Shown: positions 1 to 7,310, counted from the first letter of the stretch. The stretch: DNA of 12,956 nucleotides from Anaerolineaceae bacterium UBA5365 (GCA_002407905.1 DHPL01000065.1:1702-14657), one strand, 5' to 3'. The notes: a model not told the origin generated them from the letters alone. Made by a program: numbers and translations.

Positions 1-1
1 A

Positions 2-838
2 TTCCTCTCCGCCGCCCCCACACCCGCCCCGGAAAGCCCGCCCCTCCTCCAATTCGAGGACGTACACTTCAGTTACCGGCCGGAGCTGCCTGAAGTGCTT
101 CATGGGCTCAACTTTGAAGTCCACACCGGCGATGTGATCGCCGTTTTGGGCCATAACGGCAGTGGCAAAACCACCACCGTCAAGCACGCCCTGGGCCTGC
201 TCAAGCCCACCCAGGGGCAGGTGCTCCTGGAAGGCCAGGACAGCAAGAAACAAAGCGTGGCCGAGGCCGCCAAAACCATCGGTTACGTTTTCCAAAGCCC
301 CAGCCAGATGCTCTTCGGCCGCAGCGTGCGCGAAGAACTGGCTTTCGGTCCGGAAAACCTGGGCTTTGCCAAACCGGACATCGAAGCCAACAGCCTCTGG
401 GCCATCCGCTCCGTGCACCTGGAGGAGGAGATGGCCAGCCCCCCGCTCGCCCTCAGTTTCGGGCAGCAAAAGCGGGTGAGCATCGCTGCCATTCTATCGA
501 TGCGCAGCCGCATCCTGGTCATGGACGAGCCCACCGCCGGCCAGGACTATTGGAATTACATGAGCTTCATGGATGCCATCATGGGCATGCCCGGCTTCGA
601 TGCCATCCTCTTCATCACCCACGATGTAGACCTGGCTGCCATCTATGCCAACCGCGTGCTGGTGATGCACGGCGGGCGCCTGGCTGCCGATGGCCCCCCG
701 CAGGAAGTCCTCGGCGACCACGAGGCTCTACGAAAATGGCGCATTTTGCCTACCTCTCTCTTAAAATTGAATCAGCAGCTTTATCCGCTCACCGGTCATT
801 ACGCCAGAGCTGAACACCTGGCGCTTTATTCATCTTAG
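2..838 (+). CDS. ECF transporter ATPase (EcfA-type), 5' end outside window
   Basis: ATP-hydrolysing subunit of an energy-coupling-factor importer, acting on the cytoplasmic face. The frame is open to the left edge, and no ATG, GTG or TTG precedes the ABC-domain start (FEDVHFSYRP, bases 53-82), so the GTG at 95 would cut off the first beta strand and cannot be the true start. Walker A GHNGSGKT is at 149-172. It is followed by the Q-loop YVFQSP, the segment VREELAFGPENLG typical of ECF ATPases, the signature LSFGQQ (LSGGQ variant), Walker B ILVMDEPT and the H-loop ITHD. The first 16 visible residues (FLSAAPTPAPESPPLL) are rich in Pro and Ala and look like an interdomain linker, so this is probably the second ABC domain of a fused double ATPase, as in YkoD. 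The fusion is inferred; the ATPase call is firm. It stops 16 bases before the S component. Confidence 0.93.
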   Translation, partial: FLSAAPTPAPESPPLLQFEDVHFSYRPELPEVLHGLNFEVHTGDVIAVLGHNGSGKTTTVKHALGLLKPTQGQVLLEGQDSKKQSVAEAAKTIGYVFQSPSQMLFGRSVREELAFGPENLGFAKPDIEANSLWAIRSVHLEEEMASPPLALSFGQQKRVSIAAILSMRSRILVMDEPTAGQDYWNYMSFMDAIMGMPGFDAILFITHDVDLAAIYANRVLVMHGGRLAADGPPQEVLGDHEALRKWRILPTSLLKLNQQLYPLTGHYARAEHLALYSS

Positions 839-854
839 TTTCGAGGAGGAAATT

Positions 855-1463
855 ATGTCTCAAGAACTGTACGATAAATCCCTGGAAGCGCTCCGCGGCG
901 ACACCCCGCCCGAGAAGCGTAATATTTGGAAGTTCGGCACGCGCGAAGTTGTCTACAGCGCGCTGGGGGCAGCGCTTTTCGCCGCGCTCTCCTGGGTGTT
1001 CAACATCCTGCTGCCCATGGTTGGCACAGGCAACGTCAGCTTCCGCGTCCCCATCGTGGTGCCCATGTTCTTCGGCATCGCCTTTGGCCCGATCGTTGGC
1101 TTTATCACCGGTTTCCTGGGCAATATCCTGGGCGATTTGCTCTCCGGCTACGGCTTCTGGTTCTGGTGGGACCTCGGCAATGGCATCATCGGCCTGGTGC
1201 CGGGCCTGCTTTCAGCCTTCACTACGGACATGATGGCCGGCCGCTCGATCCTCATCGGCGAACTTGGCGTTATTCTGGGCTCCTTCTTTGGCGTAGGCGT
1301 GGCCTCCCTGTCAGAGATGTGGGTCAGCGGCGCGGATTGGGCTACCGTGGTTGGCGCCAACTTCGTGCCCGCTTTCCTGGCCGATATCACCAGCGGTTTG
1401 GTCCTGCTGCCCCTGCTGATGCTGGCCTACGGCGCGGTGGTTAAATCCCGCGGGAGAAACTAG
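855..1463 (+). CDS. ECF transporter S component (substrate-binding membrane subunit), substrate unknown
   Basis: A 202-residue membrane protein with about six hydrophobic segments. It fits the ECF S-component fold, in which this subunit binds the vitamin or micronutrient and docks on EcfT. After a polar N-terminus of about 30 residues, helix 1 carries an A-x3-A-x3-A pattern (A36, A40, A44), the packing motif S components use against EcfT. The following stretch (GTGNVSFRVPIVVPMFFG, then GPIVGFITGFLGNILGD) resembles the riboflavin/generic ECF_trnsprt families. A strong Shine-Dalgarno (GAGGAGG, 843-849) fixes the ATG start. Between the ATPase and T genes it completes an A-S-T unit of the dedicated (Group I-like) arrangement. 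Specificity cannot be assigned: it does not resemble YkoE or BioY. Confidence 0.87.
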   Translation: MSQELYDKSLEALRGDTPPEKRNIWKFGTREVVYSALGAALFAALSWVFNILLPMVGTGNVSFRVPIVVPMFFGIAFGPIVGFITGFLGNILGDLLSGYGFWFWWDLGNGIIGLVPGLLSAFTTDMMAGRSILIGELGVILGSFFGVGVASLSEMWVSGADWATVVGANFVPAFLADITSGLVLLPLLMLAYGAVVKSRGRN

Positions 1464-1476
1464 CGCTAATGCTTCC

Positions 1477-1511
1477 ATTGGGGCGGCAATATCCCTTGCC
1501 GCCCCAATTTT
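1477..1511 (+). terminator. Hairpin with short T tract between the ECF S and T genes (terminator or attenuator)
   Basis: A perfect 13-bp inverted repeat: left arm ATTGGGGCGGCAA (1477-1489), 6-base loop, right arm TTGCCGCCCCAAT (1496-1508). It is followed immediately by TTT before a C (four T counting the last base of the arm). This is the form of an intrinsic terminator, although the T tract is short. It starts 13 bases after the S-component stop and ends 9 bases before the ecfT ATG, so it can only act within the ECF unit: partial termination, regulated read-through, or protection of the upstream mRNA end. Confidence 0.72.
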
Positions 1512-1520
1512 CAGCTGCTC

Positions 1521-2396
1521 ATGATCGCCGCCTTCAGCTTTAGAGACCGCAACAGCGTGATGAACCGCCTTGACCCGCGGGCGCGCTGGATATTCTCGCT
1601 GGCCTACACCCTGGCCATGATGCTCAGTTGGGACTGGCACATCATCACGCCGCTGTTTATCCTGGGGGTCATTTGGTACAGCATGGCGGATCTCAGTTTC
1701 AAAGAAACCCGGCGCTCCTGGATGATGGTGAGCATGATGCTTTTCATGATGGTGCTGGTGAATACCATCCTCACCGGCGGTGGCGCTGGCCGCATTGTTC
1801 CGGTGACTCAAAACCACATTTGGGCGCACGATTTTCAGATACTGGGCCGCAGTATCCACTTTGGGCTCACCGCTGACAGGCTCTGGTTTGCCATCTGCCA
1901 ATTGATGCGCATCCTCGGCATCTCACTCGTTTTTCTGGTAATCCCCTTTAGTATGGATACGCGGGCCTACGGCGTTACCTTCAGCCGCCTGGGCTTGCCG
2001 GACAAAGGCGCTTATACCATCGAACTGGCCATGCGCTTCCTGCCCACCCTGATGCTGAATATGAACACCACGCTGGACGCGCAAAAAGCCCGCGGCTACG
2101 AGATCGAGAAAGTGAAAGGCGGCATCATCAAACGCATGGCCCGGGTGGCGCCATTTTTAGTGCCGGTGACCATGAACGCCATCTCCTCCAGCGAGGATGT
2201 GGCCGATGCCATGGACCTGCGCGGCTTTGGCACGCAAAAGCGCAGTTGGCTCTACCAGTTGAACTGGAAGCCATGGGATACTTTTATCGTTGCTTTGGGG
2301 CTGCTGGCATTCGCGGCTGTTCTGCTGCTCGTCACGCTCCGGGGCATGGGGGCCTTCGTCACGCCGGCCTGGTTCCTGCGCGCGCTGGGTTTTTGA
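1521..2396 (+). CDS. ecfT: ECF transporter T component (EcfT transmembrane coupling protein)
   Basis: A 291-residue integral membrane subunit that couples ATP hydrolysis in the EcfA pair to toppling of the S component. The N-terminus has the EcfT-like phrase NRLDPRARW (15-23), followed by four or more hydrophobic segments. The cytoplasmic coupling helices carry the two diagnostic Arg-Gly motifs: A190-R191-G192 (in AQKARGYEIEK) and L233-R234-G235 (in MDLRGFG). These dock into the ATPases. The start is uncertain: the ATG at 1521 has no visible Shine-Dalgarno and lies just after a strong hairpin, and the in-frame ATG at 1560 (M14) also lacks one. Either start leaves the family domain intact. The end is 2 bases from the stop of the convergent haem-lyase gene, leaving no room for a separate terminator. 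Confidence 0.9.
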   Translation: MIAAFSFRDRNSVMNRLDPRARWIFSLAYTLAMMLSWDWHIITPLFILGVIWYSMADLSFKETRRSWMMVSMMLFMMVLVNTILTGGGAGRIVPVTQNHIWAHDFQILGRSIHFGLTADRLWFAICQLMRILGISLVFLVIPFSMDTRAYGVTFSRLGLPDKGAYTIELAMRFLPTLMLNMNTTLDAQKARGYEIEKVKGGIIKRMARVAPFLVPVTMNAISSSEDVADAMDLRGFGTQKRSWLYQLNWKPWDTFIVALGLLAFAAVLLLVTLRGMGAFVTPAWFLRALGF

Positions 2397-2398
2397 GC

Positions 2399-4363
2399 TT
2401 AGCTGGTCCGCAGCGGCGGGTCACCCGGTAGTTGTGCCGGGCGGTTATGCCGCCTGAGGGCCATTAGCACTCCGGCGATCAGTAAAACGATCCCTCCCAC
2501 CCATATGAGCGATTCCAAGGGCTTATCTTTAACCGTCACACTGATCTGGTTATCGGATGTTCGCACCATATCCAGGGTCACCTGAGTGCTGCGCCAAAAC
2601 GTGTCGTAAGAATCAACAGCGCGGATATTCCGCCCCAGCTGGGGGTAAACGTCCAACTGCGGGGCCAAGTCGGCCAGATGTCCGCCGCCCTTGCTGAGCG
2701 AGAGGGGTACATAACGGCTCTCATGGTCCGGGTAAGAGAAAATCACCGGATTTCCATAGTAAGAAAGGGTAAAGTCCCCCCAGCTAATCTGGTCACCCGG
2801 CTGCATTTGCCGTTCGAGATTTGTCGAGAAGTTCTCCACGCCCGTTACGCCAACCACCATCAGCAATACGCCTAAGTGGATCGCGCCGGCTGCCGTGCGC
2901 CGCCAGGAACGGAAGTAACGGTGGGAGAGCCAGGTGATCAGCCACGCGGAGATCCCAATGAAGGCCGTAGTCAGGACAAATAAAGACAGAAGGCTGGGTT
3001 TTCCGTAGTACCGCCAGGTAATAAAGGCCAGTAAGGTCCCCAGGCCAGTCGAGGCGATGATCAGGGGCATTTGCAAGCGCCGGAACCCGTAGCTGAGTAC
3101 TGGGCAGAAACCGAGCAGCAAGGCAAAAAGCAGCAAGCCTGTGCCCATGGCGCTTGTGAAGGCCGGGCTTTCCGCCAGCGGTTTGCCAATCCCCAACCGC
3201 GGCAGCAGGATGGCGCCGATTGCGAGTAGGATGAAGACCGTGAGCAGTGTGGAAATCGAGAAAAGCAGGCTGTCCCTTCCAATCGTGCGCCGAAAGCCGC
3301 CCGGGCGCCCCATCGTTTTCCAACGCCAGATTATCAGGCCGATCGAACAAAACAGGGTGAGCAAAAGGATCACCAGGAAAAGCATGCTGATATCTCTTTC
3401 ACCAAAGAAATGCGCTGAATTGTAGGCTGGAGAACGGGCAATATAGGTGGCAAAAAGCACCAGAATCCAGGTGAGCAGGATATGCCAGGTGTCCAGAACC
3501 GTCATCCGGTCACGCGTGCGCCTTGAAAGGTTGGTGTGCATTTGCGCGGTGGAAGAAAGGAAGGGCAGCAGCGCGGCGGTTTGGATCGGATCCCAGCTCC
3601 AATAATGCCCAAAGTTGGATGCCTGCGAAGCCCACCACGCCCCCGAGAGCAGCCCTGCAAGCAACAGGACCCAGCCCACCATATTCCAGCTATGCATGCG
3701 CATGATGTAGACCCGGTCCATGATCTGGCCGCGGATGCGCAGGGCGGCGGTGATCGCGGCGGGGGGCATGAAAGCCGCAAAGCCCATAAAGATCAGCGGC
3801 GGGTGGAAGGCCATGGCGGAGTGTCTGAAATTAGGGTCCATACCCGCGCCCTGTAAAAACGTGGCCGCCTGGGCGCCCGCTGGACGCAGGATCGCGTCTA
3901 CAAAACTGCCATCCGGCCGCACCCAAACCTGATTGAAGGGGTTTGCAATGAAAAAACAATGCAGGGCAAAGATAAATACTGTACCTTGCATCAGTGCGAC
4001 AGTTTCGGGAAATAATTGCTTGCGGGCGAAGACCATGGCAAACATTGTGGCAGACTGCAAACTCCACACCCAGATGAACAGGGAACCCGGCGTGCCAGCC
4101 CAATAAGCCATCGCACGCTCGTAGATGTTCATCGAATCGTTAATAATCTGGCTCACGTAGCTTAAACGATAGTTTTCACCCAGCAATTGCATCAGCAGCC
4201 AGATGCCCGCGATATTAAGAAAAACAGTGCTCAGGTTCACAATGCGCACGTTCGCCAGCAGCACGTAAGGTCTTTTTTTGTATGCCCGGTAGACAGACAC
4301 ACCAATGGCGATGCCCTGAAAAATGATGGACAAAACAAAGAAGACCAGGCCTAGGTTTGGCAT
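2399..4363 (-). CDS. ccmF: CcmF/NrfE-type cytochrome c haem lyase subunit
   Basis: A 654-residue polytopic membrane protein, full length for CcmF, that handles haem and attaches it to CXXCH motifs of c-type apocytochromes outside the membrane. All four histidines important in E. coli CcmF have counterparts: H187 in AFHPPLIFMGF (P-His1), H276 in QMHTNLS, H318 in SAHFFG and H496 in AIHLGVLL. The WWD haem-handling segment is present but divergent (241-269: GAWWASQASN, then FGHYWSWDPIQ, with PIQ where PVEN is usual). The N-terminal part YVSQ...YWAGTPGSLFIW also matches the family, and a C-terminal soluble loop plus a final membrane helix (about 619-640) are intact. The own Shine-Dalgarno, AAGGGGGT, is only 2 bases from the ATG. 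A possible leader ORF overlaps the start. It is divergent from a pentahaem cytochrome, a natural client. No CcmE, CcmC or CcsB lies in the window. Confidence 0.9.
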   Translation of the reverse strand: MPNLGLVFFVLSIIFQGIAIGVSVYRAYKKRPYVLLANVRIVNLSTVFLNIAGIWLLMQLLGENYRLSYVSQIINDSMNIYERAMAYWAGTPGSLFIWVWSLQSATMFAMVFARKQLFPETVALMQGTVFIFALHCFFIANPFNQVWVRPDGSFVDAILRPAGAQAATFLQGAGMDPNFRHSAMAFHPPLIFMGFAAFMPPAAITAALRIRGQIMDRVYIMRMHSWNMVGWVLLLAGLLSGAWWASQASNFGHYWSWDPIQTAALLPFLSSTAQMHTNLSRRTRDRMTVLDTWHILLTWILVLFATYIARSPAYNSAHFFGERDISMLFLVILLLTLFCSIGLIIWRWKTMGRPGGFRRTIGRDSLLFSISTLLTVFILLAIGAILLPRLGIGKPLAESPAFTSAMGTGLLLFALLLGFCPVLSYGFRRLQMPLIIASTGLGTLLAFITWRYYGKPSLLSLFVLTTAFIGISAWLITWLSHRYFRSWRRTAAGAIHLGVLLMVVGVTGVENFSTNLERQMQPGDQISWGDFTLSYYGNPVIFSYPDHESRYVPLSLSKGGGHLADLAPQLDVYPQLGRNIRAVDSYDTFWRSTQVTLDMVRTSDNQISVTVKDKPLESLIWVGGIVLLIAGVLMALRRHNRPAQLPGDPPLRTS

Positions 4364-4419
4364 AGACCCCCTTTGCGATGTCGGTCAATTTTCGCAAGGA
4401 CCCTGCAAGAAAAAGCCAT
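4351..4419 (-). CDS. Possible 22-residue leader peptide overlapping the ccmF start
   Basis: ATG at 4419-4417, stop TAG at 4353-4351. It is preceded by GAAGGAG (4430-4424) with a short 4-base spacer. The ORF runs through the ccmF ATG in another frame and ends 13 bases inside ccmF, the geometry of translational coupling. The peptide begins MAFSCRVLAK, is basic, and has two Cys (5 and 20) but no CXXCH. No homologue is recognised. The support is the ribosome-binding site and the overlap only; it could be chance. Confidence 0.35.
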   Translation of the reverse strand: MAFSCRVLAKIDRHRKGGLCQT

Positions 4420-4721
4420 TATTCTCCTTCAGATCAGGCTGGCTTGGGTGCTTCGCGAAAACTAATACTACGAAATGAATACCAATAAAAACACTTCATT
4501 CACACCTAAACATAATTCATTGTAGTCCAAGGCTTAGTCATTAACTGAGTGGTATAAGAAAAAAGTCATAAACGTTTTATGTAGTTTGTGAATTTTTGGA
4601 TATATAGGCAGATTATCCGTAAATTTGGGAATATCTTAACAATTATCATCATTTTTATCCCTACCCTAGTGCAGTTTTTCACTTTACAATTTACCCTCAA
4701 TAAAAAATTCCGGAGGTGTCT
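4364..4721. promoter_or_regulatory. AT-rich divergent intergenic region between ccmF and the cytochrome gene
   Basis: About 350 bases, markedly AT-richer than the genes on either side, especially 4460-4710. It must hold the promoters of both divergent units. I found no convincing -35/-10 pair at standard spacing, no FNR-type TTGAT-N4-ATCAA box and no long inverted repeat. The only coding signal is the possible leader ORF next to ccmF. The last bases (4712-4716, GGAGG) are the ribosome-binding site of the cytochrome. Confidence 0.6.
4712..4716 (+). promoter_or_regulatory. Shine-Dalgarno that fixes the cytochrome start at GTG 4722
   Basis: GGAGG lies 5 bases before the GTG at 4722-4724. The other in-frame GTG at 4716-4718 overlaps the last G of this site and so cannot be served by it. 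The second GTG is therefore the start. Confidence 0.8.
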
Positions 4722-5852
4722 GTGACACAAAGAGTTTTTATTATTATTCTCGCCATCATTTTGGCCGGCTTGGTTGGCTTTGGTGTTTGGGCTACCCAGC
4801 AAGAGGTTCAGGCCGAACCAGTGCCCCAGGTCAGTGCCAAGTGGTGGGGCTCTGCCCACGCCGACGCGAGCTCGGAGGCCTTCGTCCATTGGAACGAAGA
4901 CGACCCGGCTGAGGTGCCCCCCACCTGCGCCAAGTGCCACAGCGGCCACGGCTTCATGGATTACGTGGGCCAGGATGGCAGCACCGCCTTCAAGGTGGAT
5001 GCCCCCGGCCGCATCAACGATGTCGTCAGCTGCACCACCTGCCACAACGATGCTTCCTGGAGCCTGGATAAGGTGATCATGCCCTCCACCAAGGAAGTAG
5101 CCGGCGAAGGCAACAACAACATCTGCATGACCTGCCACAGCGGTATGGGCGCCGGCAGCGGCGTGGATGGCCGCTACGCGGAAGCAGAGCCGGATACAGT
5201 CCTGCCGGATGCCTCGATGATGGGCCCGCACTATTTCCACGCGGCTGCCACCAACCTGGGTTCAGACGGAGCCGGCGGCTACGAGTACGAAGGTAAGACC
5301 TACGTGGGCAGCTTCAAGCACGTTGGCAGCGCCAATACCTGCCTGGAATGCCACGACGCGCACTCCCTGCACATCCAGAAACCCAGCACCACCGACGCCG
5401 ATATGTGCAGCACCTGCCATACCGAGGTCGTGAACGGTTGGCAGGATTACAAGAAGATCAGCATCTCCAAGGTGGACTACGACGGTGACGGAACCGTGGA
5501 ATCGGCCTACGACGAAGTGGAAGGCATGCGCATGAAACTCATGCAAGCCATTTCTGCCTACAGCAAGAACCAGACCGGCACCATGTGGGGCTTCTACGGC
5601 GACTCCTACCCTTACGCCTTCATTGATACCAACGAAGACGGTACCATCACCGAGGACGAGGCCACCTTCCCTAACGGGTTCAAGAGCTTCACCCCCCGCA
5701 TGCTGAAGGCCGCCTTCAACTTCATGTTCGTTACCAAAGAACCCGGTGCCTATGTGCACAACGCTAAGTACGTTCTGCAATTGATGTACGACTCGATCGA
5801 GGATCTCTCGGCGGTCAGCGGCGTAAGCACCCAGGGCCTCACCCGGCCCTAA
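4722..5852 (+). CDS. Membrane-anchored pentahaem cytochrome c with EF-hand loop
   Basis: 376 residues. An uncleaved anchor or signal helix (about 5-24, VFIIILAIILAGLVGFGVWA) is followed by an extracytoplasmic domain with five CXXCH haem sites: CAKCH (69-73), CTTCH (104-108), CMTCH (135-139), CLECH (207-211) and CSTCH (229-233). Several other histidines (such as H170, H173, H200, H214 and H217) could be distal ligands. The C-terminal third has a full EF-hand loop at 302-313 (D-T-N-E-D-G-T-I-T-E-D-E, acidic at 1, 5 and 12) and a D-rich partial one at 252-263 (DYDGDG, no Glu at 12). It ends with a haem-free helical tail (AAFNFMF...YVHNAKYVLQLMYDSIEDL). It probably relays electrons on the outer face. 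The next gene, a flavocytochrome b, starts 13 bases downstream and is the likely partner. No catalytic function (such as nitrite reductase) can be assigned. Confidence 0.9.
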   Translation: MTQRVFIIILAIILAGLVGFGVWATQQEVQAEPVPQVSAKWWGSAHADASSEAFVHWNEDDPAEVPPTCAKCHSGHGFMDYVGQDGSTAFKVDAPGRINDVVSCTTCHNDASWSLDKVIMPSTKEVAGEGNNNICMTCHSGMGAGSGVDGRYAEAEPDTVLPDASMMGPHYFHAAATNLGSDGAGGYEYEGKTYVGSFKHVGSANTCLECHDAHSLHIQKPSTTDADMCSTCHTEVVNGWQDYKKISISKVDYDGDGTVESAYDEVEGMRMKLMQAISAYSKNQTGTMWGFYGDSYPYAFIDTNEDGTITEDEATFPNGFKSFTPRMLKAAFNFMFVTKEPGAYVHNAKYVLQLMYDSIEDLSAVSGVSTQGLTRP

Positions 5853-5865
5853 GCCCAGGAGCGCC

Positions 5866-7206
5866 ATGGCAGCCTCGACAAAGAAAACGATATTTCTGGC
5901 AGTTTGCGTGTTCATCGCGCTGCTGCCGCTACTGGCCATGTTCATCTTCCCGGGTACGCCGGAACAGCAAGCCCTCAACCAGCGCAACTGGCTGCTGACC
6001 CTCAGCGTGGCTTTGGGCTTTGTAGGCCTTTCAGTCGCCGGTTTGCAATTCCTGCCGGTAGCCAAGATCCCCTGGCTGGCCGACTCCTTGGAGCTGGACG
6101 ATATGTACCATTTTCACCATGTCGTCAGCCTTGGCTCGGTGATGCTCTGCATCCTGCACCCGGTGCTGCTGGTCTTTAACAACGTCACCACCCTACAGCT
6201 TTTCAAGTTTTGGGAAGCGCCCTGGACAGTCCTGGCAGGCTGGATTGGGCTTTTTGCCTTGATTCTCATTGCCTTCTCTTCGATGTTCCGCAAGAGCATC
6301 AAGCTGGACTACACCGGTTGGGTGGCTGTTCACGCCATTTTGGCCTCCAGCATCCTCATCTTTGCCACTATTCACCTCTTCAAGGTGAACAAGTACATGA
6401 GCAAGCAAGCCATGCTGGTGATCTGGATCGCCCAGATCGTCATTTGGGTCGGCATTGGCATTTACCTGCGCGTGCTTAAACCCCTGGCGATCGCCAAGGT
6501 CCCCTTCGTAGTTGAAAAAGTGGTCGATGAGAGCCCGGATACTTATTCCCTCTACCTCAAACCCGAAGGAGAAGTGAAGCAGTTCAGGGCAGGGCAGGTT
6601 GCCTGGATCAGCGTGGGCACGCAGCCCTTCAGGGTGGCCCGTAACCCCTTCTCGTATTCCGGCTCAGACCAGGCCAGCGATGGCTGCCTGCGCTTCTCCA
6701 TCAAGGAGCTGGGCGAGTTCACCCGCAAAACCCGTTCCCTGAAACCCGGCGATAAGCTGCTGGTGGATGGCCCCTATGGTACCTTCGACCTGAAAAACCC
6801 GCATATCGATAACGGCCTGGTCATGCTTGCCGGAGGTATCGGCATCGCTCCCATGATGAGCATCTTGCACACCATGGACGATACCGGCGATAAACGCCCG
6901 GTTTGGCTCTTTTATGGCGACTTCAACGAAAACACCAGGCTCTTCGAAGAAGAACTGGCCGATTTGGAAAGCCGCCTGAACCTGAAGGTCCTGCGCGTTC
7001 TGGAGAAACCCCTGGACGCGGATTACCCCCTGAAAGGCTACGTTTCCCAAGGCCTGCTGGATAGTGAACTGCCTGCCGAAGGCCGCGAAAACCTCTATTA
7101 CTTCATGTGCGGTCCCATCCCGATGATGGTCGCCATGGAGCGCATCCTCGAGCGCATGGGCATCCCCGGTGAGAAGATCTCCACCGAAAAATACGAGATG
7201 GCCTAA
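5866..7206 (+). CDS. NOX/ferric-reductase-like flavocytochrome b (FAD- and NAD(P)H-dependent)
   Basis: 446 residues in two parts. The N-terminal half (1-210) has about six hydrophobic segments, with the two-haem motif of the ferric reductase/NADPH oxidase superfamily: H84-x13-H98 and H156-x13-H170 on separate helices. The C-terminal half (about 212-446) is a ferredoxin-NADP reductase module: FAD motif RNPFSYS (259-265), GPYG (302-305), nucleotide-binding GGIGIAPMMS (323-332) and CGPIPMM (415-421). Its role is to move electrons from cytosolic NAD(P)H through FAD and two b haems across the membrane. There is no 2Fe-2S domain. The start at 5866 follows AGGAG (5857-5861). Co-transcription with the pentahaem cytochrome suggests that cytochrome, rather than oxygen or free iron, is the acceptor. 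The flow could in principle run the other way. NADH versus NADPH preference is not clear. Confidence 0.9.
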   Translation: MAASTKKTIFLAVCVFIALLPLLAMFIFPGTPEQQALNQRNWLLTLSVALGFVGLSVAGLQFLPVAKIPWLADSLELDDMYHFHHVVSLGSVMLCILHPVLLVFNNVTTLQLFKFWEAPWTVLAGWIGLFALILIAFSSMFRKSIKLDYTGWVAVHAILASSILIFATIHLFKVNKYMSKQAMLVIWIAQIVIWVGIGIYLRVLKPLAIAKVPFVVEKVVDESPDTYSLYLKPEGEVKQFRAGQVAWISVGTQPFRVARNPFSYSGSDQASDGCLRFSIKELGEFTRKTRSLKPGDKLLVDGPYGTFDLKNPHIDNGLVMLAGGIGIAPMMSILHTMDDTGDKRPVWLFYGDFNENTRLFEEELADLESRLNLKVLRVLEKPLDADYPLKGYVSQGLLDSELPAEGRENLYYFMCGPIPMMVAMERILERMGIPGEKISTEKYEMA

Positions 7207-7222
7207 ACCCAGGATCATCCTT

Positions 7223-7255
7223 ATCGCCAGGGCAATTCCCTGGCGATTTCTTTTT
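7223..7255 (+). terminator. Rho-independent terminator after the flavocytochrome gene
   Basis: A perfect 10-bp stem, ATCGCCAGGG (7223-7232) and CCCTGGCGAT (7238-7247), with the 5-base loop CAATT, then TTCTTTTT (7248-7255). It lies 16 bases after the stop codon and separates the cytochrome unit from the PTS operon. Confidence 0.93.
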
Positions 7256-7287
7256 AATCAAGTAATCACTTGCCAGAACAATAAATA

Positions 7288-7301
7288 GTACAAATGTACC
7301 T
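7288..7301 (-). promoter_or_regulatory. Upstream operator copy (probable SorC-family regulator site)
   Basis: GTACAAATGTACCT; the core GTACA-AA-TGTAC is a palindrome with 5-base arms. Its reverse complement, AGGTACATTTGTAC, is identical over 14 bases to the site at 7361-7374. It sits 9 bases upstream of the -35 box, a place suited to an activator, or to a repressor that bridges two sites. Confidence 0.75.
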
Positions 7302-7310
7302 CCCCAGCGA

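Noticed and set aside
95..97. GTG at 95 as start of the ECF ATPase
   Set aside because: It would remove the conserved first beta strand (FEDVHFSYRP) that is in frame upstream.
4215..4397. Minus-strand 60-codon frame over the ccmF start
   Set aside because: It lies mostly within ccmF in another frame, has a TTG start and no family resemblance; a shadow of ccmF.
4716..4721. GTG at 4716 as start of the pentahaem cytochrome
   Set aside because: It overlaps the GGAGG ribosome-binding site; the GTG at 4722 is correctly spaced and leaves a normal signal-anchor.
4364..4721. Riboswitch, FNR box or other named element in the divergent intergenic region
   Set aside because: No inverted repeats or conserved motif of a known class could be recognised by eye.
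4566..5240. Long minus-strand frame opposite the cytochrome gene
   Set aside because: Low-complexity His/Ala/Gly-rich translation antisense to a clear multihaem cytochrome; a codon-bias artefact.
5262..6065. Minus-strand 267-codon frame across the cytochrome-flavocytochrome junction
   Set aside because: It spans the ends of two well-supported genes and has no recognisable domain.
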